The position numbers and the translations under genes were made by a program. A DNA stretch of 5,518 nt from Ferrithrix thermotolerans DSM 19514. GTDB lineage: Bacteria > Actinomycetota > Acidimicrobiia > Acidimicrobiales > Ilumatobacteraceae. Below are positions 1 through 5,064 of this stretch, in pieces. The first letter of the stretch is position 1. Each line of letters begins with the position of its first letter. The stretch spans positions 1 to 5,518 of the forward strand of contig CAMAQQ010000094.1 of NCBI GenBank assembly GCA_945860575.1. The letters are read 5' to 3'. The notes under the pieces are model-generated. The model searched no databases and was not told where the DNA came from. It was given only the letters and a program-made list of their open reading frames with translations.

Positions 1-485
1 GATGTGCCGATTGCCTCGATCTTTGCACCACGTGCCTTTGCGAGAACATAAGAAAATGGCCCGTAGAACACGATGTCTGCTCGACCCGCAACCTGTGCCT
101 CGATTACACCGGCGTAATCTGTCGCCGAGATAAACGTTGTTGGCAAACCCGTTGCTTTTTCGATTGTCTTCACGAAGTTGGCGTACTTCAACGTCATCGC
201 AGCAACGTTTTCAGACGGAACTGCAGCAACAACCAACTTGGTCGGCCAACCGGCTTTCGCAGTCGCCTTTGCCGCTACCCAAGTGTATTTTTTGGTCTTG
301 CTGTCGTAGGTGCACTTTAAAGTGCTACTCGTCTTGTTGAGTTGTGTCTTCGAACAAGTGTCGCCTGATTTTACTGAAGTCTGCGCCGAAGCGACTGCTG
401 GCACGGCGAAAGCCGCTGCCAACGCCGCGATGACGATGACTTTACGAATTACTGAGGTGTTGCCAAAAATCTTTTGTGTCTTCAT
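1..485 (-). CDS. phnD: PhnD-type phosphonate ABC transporter substrate-binding protein (C-terminus off window)
   Basis: The first 161 codons are present and the rest lies beyond position 1. Residues 1-34 form a Sec signal peptide (basic start, hydrophobic core, cut near ASA|QT). Residues 41-70 carry a small module with Cys44, Cys58 and Trp69. From residue 83 the sequence reads like a PhnD/phosphite-binding receptor: VVAAVPSENVAAM, a T-D-Y-AGVIEA stretch, then ADIVFYGPFSYVLAKARG. Such proteins capture phosphonate outside the membrane for a PhnC/PhnE importer, which I would expect to follow to the left. The start at 485 is supported by an AGGAA (497-501) 11 nt upstream and by the signal peptide. 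The gene sits 43 nt behind the stop of the choice-of-anchor I gene on the same strand, so co-transcription is likely. The ligand (phosphonate, phosphite or phosphate ester) cannot be read from this fragment. Confidence 0.88.
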   Translation of the reverse strand, partial: MKTQKIFGNTSVIRKVIVIAALAAAFAVPAVASAQTSVKSGDTCSKTQLNKTSSTLKCTYDSKTKKYTWVAAKATAKAGWPTKLVVAAVPSENVAAMTLKYANFVKTIEKATGLPTTFISATDYAGVIEAQVAGRADIVFYGPFSYVLAKARGAKIEAIGT

Positions 486-528
486 TTTATTTCTAGTTCC
501 TTTCGTGAAACTATTGGGGGTTGATTAA

Positions 529-2235
529 TTACTTGCTGCTACCAGGTGCTGTTACTTCGAAGAATGCGACGCTGCCCGAAAGTTCGTATGAAACGACGAC
601 CATCGGCTTGCCTGTTGGGCTTTGATCAGCTTCAAGGAAGAGCACGCCTTCTGGAGAAACATCGCCCGCTGTGCCGAGGATTATGTCGCCACCAGGGATC
701 GATGTGTTGAGATACTGACGGAACATCGGCTTGACCGGATTCGTCACGTCGTAAAGCATCAAGCCGCTGTCGCGCTCAAGTGCGAGCACCATCCAGGTGC
801 GACCATATGCTTTGCCGATCGCAAGACCTTCTGGCTCTGGGCCTTTTGATGCACTGCGTGCTTCAAAACCACTTACGAGACCGGTTGTTGTGTTCCATTC
901 GGCATTGAACAATTTTGGACGCTCGGTTGCAAGGACTCGCTCGATTTGATCGCCAGAGTCAAACACAACGTCGGCACCGAAGACACCGTCGATCAAGTTG
1001 TTTTTCCAAACTGTGAATGAGCGTGTGCCGAACGAGAACGCGTTTGCAACTTTCGTCGTCGAGGTAACAATCGTGCCACCAACATTGGCCGGCGAGAATT
1101 GCGTTACTTTCATTCGACCTGCAACACTGCTGCCCTTGAATGTTGAGTCAACAGTCGTGTCAGCAACATCAGCAAAGCGAGGATCTTCAGCCTCGAGCTT
1201 GGTTGCATCAGTGCCGCCGAGCAGACAAGCATATTCACGCGCGTCGCCTTCGTTTGCAGTGATCATATAAGTGTTGCCACCTGCATCAATCGTGCCGATT
1301 GCGTCTGGCAAGTACATGCCCTGAATGTTTCGCTTCTCAATGTTAATCACGTTGTCGCGATCGCTTGAGTCGAGACCGTTGTTGTAAACATTGTGATTCT
1401 TTACACCAAGACCGAGAATGTTGACGATTGTGCCAGTGGCTACATCAACTGTTGCAATCGAGTTGTTCTCTTGCAAAGTCACATAGGCATATGCGCTATC
1501 TGCCGAGAAGGCTGCATACTCTGGTTCGATGTCTTGTTCAACGGTTGCATTTGGTCCGAAAATTCGACCGCCAGCGTAAGTGATTGCGTTCTTTCGAGCA
1601 GCGAAGCTCTTGAAATCAATTGTTTGAGCAGTCGGTGTCTTGCTCGACAAATTGATGATTGAGATCGAGCCGAGTGGATCGGTTGTCTCTGGCAACTTGC
1701 CGCTTGTAAGGCAATAATTAGCTGGTTGGCCTTCGTTAGCAACAATTGCGTATTTGCCGTTCGGGCTAATCGATACATGGTCTGGCAAGACGCCTACTTC
1801 AATACCACTAGCAAGACCTGCGCGCAATTTGCCGTTGATATCCATGACGAAAATTCGGCCAGCGGATGTCGCCGATGCCATCTGTGCAGCAACAAGTACT
1901 ACACCGTTCTTTGCGGCGACGCTCTGAATGCCTGTTGCACCAGCTGAAGTGAACGAGACGGCCTTAATTAATTTTGGCTTCTTGAGATTCGAAATGTCAA
2001 CGATGTCGATTGTGTTCTTCGCGCCGTTAGTGATGAACAAGCGCTTCGATGCCGTGTCGACCGCCGAAATCTCGGCGCCGCCGAGACCAGCACCGGTCAT
2101 GTAACGACCGACGAACTTTAACTCCGAGCCGTTAGGCGCAAGAGTTTCGGCGCCTGCAGAAGAAGTTTGCACTGCTCCAGCAACTACGGCGAATAAGGTG
2201 AATAGGACAGATGTGGTGATGTGTTTTGTTTTCAT
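529..2235 (-). CDS. Secreted choice-of-anchor I family beta-propeller protein (phytase/alkaline-phosphatase-like)
   Basis: The protein has 568 residues from the ATG at 2235. An in-frame ATG at 2346 would add 37 residues in front of an obvious signal peptide (residues 1-27/29, cut near SSA|GA or AGA|E), so I prefer 2235. The body shows repeated propeller blades: LFITNGAKNTIDIVDIS (67-83), LPDHVSISPNGKYAIVANEG (150-169), IEPEYAAFSAD (237-246), YLPDAIG and YMITANEGDAREY (308-335), SGDQIE (427-432), GPEPEGLAIG (465-474) and GDVSPEG (524-530). These are marks of the choice-of-anchor I group, related to esterase-like phytase propellers. Acidic PEPEG/SPEG motifs are typical metal ligands in that fold (inference here). 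No C-terminal anchor is visible; the protein ends in a short polar tail. The function is unproven. Its position upstream of phnD and behind a Pho-like box suggests extracellular organophosphate handling. Confidence 0.87.
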   Translation of the reverse strand: MKTKHITTSVLFTLFAVVAGAVQTSSAGAETLAPNGSELKFVGRYMTGAGLGGAEISAVDTASKRLFITNGAKNTIDIVDISNLKKPKLIKAVSFTSAGATGIQSVAAKNGVVLVAAQMASATSAGRIFVMDINGKLRAGLASGIEVGVLPDHVSISPNGKYAIVANEGQPANYCLTSGKLPETTDPLGSISIINLSSKTPTAQTIDFKSFAARKNAITYAGGRIFGPNATVEQDIEPEYAAFSADSAYAYVTLQENNSIATVDVATGTIVNILGLGVKNHNVYNNGLDSSDRDNVINIEKRNIQGMYLPDAIGTIDAGGNTYMITANEGDAREYACLLGGTDATKLEAEDPRFADVADTTVDSTFKGSSVAGRMKVTQFSPANVGGTIVTSTTKVANAFSFGTRSFTVWKNNLIDGVFGADVVFDSGDQIERVLATERPKLFNAEWNTTTGLVSGFEARSASKGPEPEGLAIGKAYGRTWMVLALERDSGLMLYDVTNPVKPMFRQYLNTSIPGGDIILGTAGDVSPEGVLFLEADQSPTGKPMVVVSYELSGSVAFFEVTAPGSSK

Positions 2236-2243
2236 TGGGTGAA

Positions 2244-2249
2244 AAGATA
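2244..2249 (-). promoter_or_regulatory. -10 box of the leftward choice-of-anchor I/phnD operon, probably leaderless
   Basis: On the minus strand TATCTT fits the TANNNT -10 consensus and ends 8 nt before the ATG at 2235. No Shine-Dalgarno precedes that ATG. A transcript starting 6-8 nt after this box would begin at or next to the start codon, as in leaderless actinobacterial mRNAs. No recognisable -35 hexamer lies 17 nt upstream; the repeat at 2260-2292 occupies that place. Confidence 0.5.
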
Positions 2250-2259
2250 GTTTGCCGAG

Positions 2260-2292
2260 ATTAATTGAACCTTGTTGTTTGGTTAACAGAAC
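2260..2292 (-). promoter_or_regulatory. Candidate PhoB/PhoP-type operator (11-nt direct repeats, 22-nt phase)
   Basis: Read on the minus strand, GTTCTGTTAAC (2292-2282) and GTTCAATTAAT (2270-2260) match at 8 of 11 positions, and their starts are exactly 22 nt apart, two helical turns. The 11-nt unit between them is poorly conserved. The inner copy ends 10 nt before the -10 box at 2249-2244, where a -35 element would be. That is the known layout of Pho boxes, in which the activator replaces the -35 contact; GTTC-containing 11-nt units are also the actinobacterial PhoP pattern. The regulator itself is not in the window, so the assignment is inference from geometry plus gene content. Confidence 0.45.
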
Positions 2293-2367
2293 ATAGACAA
2301 ATTGCGAAATTTCGGCAACCAAAATTTGTTGGTTTTCTAACTGCAATTACCTCTACCGATTAACCGC

Positions 2368-2373
2368 TATCGT
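2368..2373 (+). promoter_or_regulatory. -10 box of phnYZ, probably leaderless
   Basis: TATCGT fits TANNNT and ends 10 nt before the phnY ATG at 2384. No purine-rich ribosome binding site lies between them, and no clear -35 hexamer is visible 16-18 nt upstream. This is consistent with an activator-dependent promoter and a leaderless or nearly leaderless transcript. It shares the 148-nt divergent region with the leftward operon. Confidence 0.4.
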
Positions 2374-2383
2374 CGTCAGTGCT

Positions 2384-3187
2384 ATGAGTTCACTTGCTTC
2401 TTCGCCGTCGATAACCGATGAGCAAATAGAGTTCTATAACCAAAGTGGCTGGCTGATCACTGAACTTTTCGACAATTCATATACCTCAGCACTCAAAGCT
2501 TGGGTGAATGAAGTGCAAATGTGGGATGACTCTGGTGCTTGGCTAAACCACTATGAAGCAACCGACCACGGCGCGCAAAAGTGTCGTACTGAATATTTCA
2601 CTCCGTTTCACCCGCAAATGCAGGCAATGCTTTGTGGCGGAACAATGCTTGAAGTCGCCAGCGCTCTTCTCGGTGAGCAGGCCGTTCTCTATAAAGAGAA
2701 GATCAATTACAAACTTGCGGGCGGGGCTGGTTGGGATGCGCATCAAGATGCACCTGCATATCCATTTCTTGATCTGCATATTTCGTGCATGGTCGCAATT
2801 GACGACTCAAACGAAGAAAATGGATGTCTTGAAGTCGTCTCGAACAAGCACCACGAATTGATACCGACCGATTCGCGCGGTTGCATACCCGATTCGGTTG
2901 TCGCGACGCTCGAGTGGCAACACGTGCCGTTGCGCGCGGGTCAGACAATGTGGTTTCATTCGCGAACACCGCATCGCAGTGGTGACAACAAGTCTTTGCG
3001 CAATCGACGCGCGATGTATCCGACTTACAACGCGGCTAGCGAAGGTGACTTGCGCGAAAAATACTACGCAACGAAACGTGCCGAGTTTGCCCACGCTGAG
3101 CACGGTGCTAGCGGTGGCGCTTCTGGTAACAGCCGCGTGCAGATTTCATTAATCGATGACTTCAGAGGAAGGCCTGTAACAAAATGA
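2384..3187 (+). CDS. phnY: PhnY-like Fe(II)/2-oxoglutarate phosphonate alpha-hydroxylase (PhyH family)
   Basis: The protein has 267 residues, the usual length for the PhyH dioxygenase family. The iron triad is readable as His120-Gln-Asp122 (in GWDAHQDAPAY) and His197 (in SRTPHRSG). Arg208 or Arg209, 11-12 residues after the distal His, is placed to bind the 2-oxoglutarate carboxylate. A GCLEVVSNKHH segment (147-157) is typical of the fold. PhyH enzymes act on many substrates, so the function rests on context: the next gene is an HD oxygenase of the PhnZ type, overlapping by ATGA, and a PhnD receptor lies nearby. PhnY hydroxylates the carbon next to phosphorus in 2-aminoethylphosphonate. A methylphosphonate-directed variant (PhnY* type) cannot be excluded. 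The enzyme is cytoplasmic, with no signal peptide. The start at 2384 is the first ATG and begins the homologous region 10-15 residues later. Confidence 0.85.
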   Translation: MSSLASSPSITDEQIEFYNQSGWLITELFDNSYTSALKAWVNEVQMWDDSGAWLNHYEATDHGAQKCRTEYFTPFHPQMQAMLCGGTMLEVASALLGEQAVLYKEKINYKLAGGAGWDAHQDAPAYPFLDLHISCMVAIDDSNEENGCLEVVSNKHHELIPTDSRGCIPDSVVATLEWQHVPLRAGQTMWFHSRTPHRSGDNKSLRNRRAMYPTYNAASEGDLREKYYATKRAEFAHAEHGASGGASGNSRVQISLIDDFRGRPVTK

Positions 3188-3762
3188 GCGAGACGAAAAA
3201 CGTTAACGAGATTATTAACGAGATTGAATCCATTTATTCTCGCTGGGGCACCAACAAATACGATGAGCAGGTCAGTCAAATCGAGCACGCTGTGCAATGT
3301 GCCGACTATGCCCGACTCGACAATGCGAGCGACGAACTCGTAGTCGCAACTTTGTTGCACGACATCGGTCATTTGTTAGAACTCGAGCGCCGCGAAGGTA
3401 GTGCAGACGTGGCTAAAAACGACGATCACGAATCGACGGGTGCAGCATTTCTTGCCCGTCATTTTTCTCCGGCCGTCACCGCACCAATCGCGCTTCATGT
3501 TGAGGCAAAGCGATACTTGTGTGCTATCGAAGAAACATACTTCGCCAAGCTTTCACTTGGTTCGGTGCGTAGTCTCGAAATGCAGGGCGGCAAAATGAAC
3601 GCCGAAGAAGTTGAGCGATTCGCCAAGCACCCTGCGCGCGAAAGTGCCGTTGCGCTTCGCCGCTGGGATGAACTCGGCAAAGATCTTCAACCAAGCGGCC
3701 TAACTTTCGACGACTTCCGCGACTATCTACGTCGTTGTCTCACCCGCGCGGTCATCCGCTAA
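3184..3762 (+). CDS. phnZ: PhnZ-like HD-domain di-iron oxygenase, C-P bond cleaving
   Basis: The protein has 192 residues, the length of PhnZ. The metal ligands of the HD mixed-valent di-iron oxygenases are present in order: His35 (SQIEH), His59-Asp60 and His63 (LLHDIGH), His82 (DDHE), His105 (LHVEAKRYLC) and Asp162 (RRWDE). Lys109 in HVEAKRYL corresponds to the phosphonate-binding Lys of PhnZ. Tyr26 and Glu28 precede SQIEH; in PhnZ, Tyr and Glu in this loop gate the iron and read the substrate amine. PhnZ converts 2-amino-1-hydroxyethylphosphonate to glycine plus phosphate with O2. The ATG overlaps the phnY stop as ATGA, with AGAGGAAGG at 3164-3172 as ribosome site, so the two are translationally coupled. 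The main doubt is the exact substrate: 2-aminoethylphosphonate-derived or methylphosphonate-derived. Confidence 0.87.
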   Translation: MSETKNVNEIINEIESIYSRWGTNKYDEQVSQIEHAVQCADYARLDNASDELVVATLLHDIGHLLELERREGSADVAKNDDHESTGAAFLARHFSPAVTAPIALHVEAKRYLCAIEETYFAKLSLGSVRSLEMQGGKMNAEEVERFAKHPARESAVALRRWDELGKDLQPSGLTFDDFRDYLRRCLTRAVIR

Positions 3763-3787
3763 AAGCAAAAGCGGCAGGTCTCTGCTG
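3761..3787 (-). terminator. Weak hairpin plus T-rich run, possible terminator of the leftward secreted-protein gene
   Basis: GCAG/CTGC arms with a 4-nt loop (core 3772-3787) are followed on the minus strand by CTTTTGCTTTT. The stem is six positions with one A/C mismatch on this strand; on the plus strand the same stem has a G-U wobble but no T run follows. It lies about 75 nt downstream of the stop at 3862, in the convergent space with phnZ. The stem is short, so the call is tentative. Confidence 0.3.
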
Positions 3788-3847
3788 GTCGGCGATGCAC
3801 CTTAAGTCGAGCGTCGTGCAAAAGGTTTAGTCACTAGTTAGGTTGCT

Positions 3848-3871
3848 AGTTAGCTAGTCAACTAGTTAACT
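3848..3871. repeat. AT-rich 11-bp palindrome at the convergent gene ends
   Basis: AGTTAGCTAGT and ACTAGTTAACT are inverted copies with one difference and a 2-nt centre. The difference becomes a G-U pair in plus-strand RNA. It overlaps the TAG stop and last codons of the leftward gene, and a third CTAGTTAG-like unit lies just left at 3834-3840. It has no T run on either side, so it is not a classical terminator. It may be a DNA-binding site, an mRNA 3' protecting hairpin, or a chance low-complexity run of CTAGT units. Confidence 0.5.
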
Positions 3872-4638
3872 GCGAAACGCCACAAAACTGTGTTATCAAT
3901 TTTTAAGTCTGATGACCAGATGAGTTGCGCCTGAGACGACCAGGTGATGTCGTTGTAGCCGTCTTTGACACCTATTGCATCTTTTGTGTACACCGACGCC
4001 AAGATCCAATTTGAATCATCAAATGTCTTTTGTGACCAGCCGGATGGTTCTGCCTGAATCTTTGACTTGCATTCGGTAGTCGGCGTTTTTGACTTTTCGC
4101 ACGAGACATTTAGCGGGGCTTGATGGATTACGTATCCGCGCCATGCACTACTCGTATACGCCACCACTTTGCCAGTTGAAGTATTTGTAAATTGGGCGAT
4201 GAACCCGCCGTCGCCGATTTGTTGCCGACCGGAGCCTATGTATTCGAGCCCTGTGTCATTTTGGATGAAGTCTTTCGTGACCATGCCAATGACAAACGGG
4301 TACGACGCGGTGAAGCTGATCTTTTCTGCATTGAACGATTTCTCAGTGGTGATTGAGACCGAATCTTGCCCTACCAAAACACCATTGATGTAGAGCGCAA
4401 ACCAGTTGTCGGCCCACACTTCGGCGACGAAAGTAAATTTCTGGCCGGTAGCAGTTTGCCAAACGAGTTTTCCGTTGACTTTCGTGCAAACTAGCTTTTT
4501 TGACGTTGACCCAATCGTGATCCCAGCTTTCGAACACGAACCACCGGCGCTTGCAGCCGATGCACTTTGCAACGGCAAATTAAATGCAACAGATGCGATT
4601 AGTGCGACACTCAAAACGACTTTAGGGATAATTTTCAT
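3862..4638 (-). CDS. Secreted protein of unknown function with Cys-Cys-Trp module and carbohydrate-binding-like body
   Basis: The protein has 258 residues. Residues 1-29 form a signal peptide (KIIPK, hydrophobic core, cut near ASA|AS). Residues 32-60 carry GGSCSKAG, LVCTKV and GKLVW, a two-Cys/one-Trp module (Cys35, Cys51, Trp60) matching the PhnD protein of this window. The body starts with FTFVAEVWADNWFALYINGVLVG (68-90), a pattern seen in galactose-binding-like and PA14-like beta sandwiches. Cys180 and Cys190 could form a second disulfide. Residues 200-211 (GWSQKTFDDSNW) and the end (LIWSSDLKIDNTVLWRF) recall domains of large eukaryotic and bacterial surface proteins. I do not recognise the family, and no catalytic motif is visible. 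A role in binding glycans or other polymers outside the cell is a guess from fold resemblance. The gene is monocistronic, converging on phnYZ. Confidence 0.83.
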   Translation of the reverse strand: MKIIPKVVLSVALIASVAFNLPLQSASAASAGGSCSKAGITIGSTSKKLVCTKVNGKLVWQTATGQKFTFVAEVWADNWFALYINGVLVGQDSVSITTEKSFNAEKISFTASYPFVIGMVTKDFIQNDTGLEYIGSGRQQIGDGGFIAQFTNTSTGKVVAYTSSAWRGYVIHQAPLNVSCEKSKTPTTECKSKIQAEPSGWSQKTFDDSNWILASVYTKDAIGVKDGYNDITWSSQAQLIWSSDLKIDNTVLWRFAVN

Positions 4639-4644
4639 CGCCCA

Positions 4645-4650
4645 AATCTA
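4645..4650 (-). promoter_or_regulatory. -10 box of the secreted-protein gene, probably leaderless
   Basis: On the minus strand TAGATT fits TANNNT and ends 6 nt before the ATG at 4638. No Shine-Dalgarno is present in the intervening TGGGCG, so transcription would start at or beside the start codon. No convincing -35 hexamer is seen. Confidence 0.4.
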
Positions 4651-4684
4651 GTGTGTCGCCAACCTGGCTATACGGTCTGGCTGT

Positions 4685-4718
4685 AAATAGCAAGAGCGAC
4701 ACATCACTGTGCCGCTCT
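4685..4718 (-). repeat. 34-nt hairpin repeat, copy 1 (GUGA tetraloop on minus strand; terminator-like)
   Basis: This copy matches the one at 5031-5064 at 32 of 34 positions. The hairpin core (4693-4718) has AGAGCG/CGCTCT and CACA/TGTG arms joined by one position that is G-U in minus-strand RNA but A/C in plus-strand RNA. The loop is GTGA on the minus strand, a GNRA tetraloop. After the stem the minus strand reads TTGCTATTT, a poor but T-rich tail. It is therefore best read as a minus-strand RNA structure, either a back-up terminator before the secreted-protein gene or a small dispersed element. Confidence 0.7.
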
Positions 4719-4795
4719 AACTACTTGTGCGATTAACCAAATTTCTTTGGCCACATTTCGTCACTTCAAAGTGTATCCACTTCAGCAATAACGGC

Positions 4796-4833
4796 AAATG
4801 AAACAGGGCCGACCGATTGCTCGGCCAGCCCTG
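4796..4833 (-). terminator. Rho-independent terminator behind the tRNA-like gene
   Basis: On the minus strand a 13-bp stem runs from 4833 to 4804: CAGGGCTGGCCGA, a GCAA tetraloop (GNRA), then the complementary arm ending GGCCCTG, followed by TTTCATTT. Two of the pairs are G-U on this strand and would be A/C mismatches on the plus strand, which fixes the direction. It lies about 70 nt past the 3' end of the tRNA-like gene and ends leftward transcripts. Confidence 0.8.
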
Positions 4834-4906
4834 ACTACTAGAAGTTTCCCCAGACCGTCAAACTAGGTAAGAAGTTTCGCGAGCACCTCTTCGTTCGTTT
4901 TAGCGG

Positions 4907-4978
4907 AGCCCCAAGCCGGAATCGAACCGGCACCGCACAAGTGACGAAATGTGCAGGCTGCCGTTACAACATCAGGGC
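4907..4978 (-). tRNA. tRNA-like gene, atypical anticodon arm (possible tRNA-Thr(CGT); may be degenerate)
   Basis: The 72-nt unit has a 7-bp acceptor stem, GCCCTGA with TTGGGGC (two G-U pairs), and a perfect T arm with GCCGG, loop TTCGATT and CCGGC (4915-4931). The discriminator is U and no CCA follows (TCCG). A D-arm-like TGTTGTAACGGCAGCC contains the GG of the D loop, but its stem is weak. Counting from the T arm puts CGT (4944-4946) at positions 34-36, and a U discriminator fits actinobacterial tRNA-Thr. The only stable anticodon stem is GCACA/TGTGC, which leaves a 10-nt loop instead of 7 and only 3 nt in the variable region. The standard 7-nt layout leaves the stem unpaired. It could be a decayed tRNA, a tRNA-derived RNA or an unusual phage-type tRNA. 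Isotype uncertain; the terminator at 4796-4833 suggests it is transcribed. Confidence 0.55.
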
Positions 4979-5030
4979 ACCATAAGAAGGTGTGCACCAG
5001 TTTCACCAAACGGCTAAAAAACTCGGCAAC

Positions 5031-5064
5031 AAATGGCAAGAGCGACACATCTCTGTGCCGCTCT
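5031..5064 (-). repeat. 34-nt hairpin repeat, copy 2 (GAGA tetraloop on minus strand)
   Basis: This is the second copy of the element at 4685-4718, in the same orientation 346 nt away. Only two positions differ: one in the tail, and one in the loop, which changes GTGA to GAGA and keeps the GNRA form. The stem (5039-5064) is unchanged, including the wobble position. It sits about 50 nt upstream of the tRNA-like gene, so it could end transcription arriving from the right. On the plus strand it is followed by TATTTATT, so weak termination in that direction is also possible. Confidence 0.7.

Noticed and set aside
137..528. Two rightward reading frames opposite phnD
   Set aside because: They are antisense shadows of the phnD reading frame, with no ribosome site or family resemblance.
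622..1947. Several rightward and one leftward alternate-frame reading frames inside the choice-of-anchor I gene
   Set aside because: All lie within a well-supported coding frame and have odd composition.
2236..2346. In-frame upstream ATG at 2346 adding 37 residues to the choice-of-anchor I protein
   Set aside because: The extra residues precede a complete signal peptide starting at 2235 and would bury it; the region also holds the -10 box and Pho-like repeat.
2543..3680. Alternate-frame reading frames over phnY and phnZ, both strands
   Set aside because: They are shadows of genes whose catalytic motifs are readable; the Arg/Cys-rich translations are typical of out-of-frame sequence.
4966..5020. 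A second, very short tRNA-like fold (GCCGTT/AACGGC ends, CACC-TTCTTAT-GGTG arm with a Lys CTT-like loop)
   Set aside because: It is only about 55 nt, lacks any T arm, and overlaps the better-supported 72-nt unit; bacterial tRNAs are not this short.
4863..5048. 61-codon leftward reading frame across the tRNA-like gene
   Set aside because: Its GAGSIPAWGSA stretch is the usual false translation of a tRNA T arm and acceptor; no ribosome site precedes it.
4685..5064. CRISPR array or integrative-element attachment sites from the two 34-nt repeats
   Set aside because: There are only two copies, 346 nt apart, each a hairpin, with no cas or integrase gene in view; an attachment-site reading would need a second tRNA 3' end copy, which is not present.
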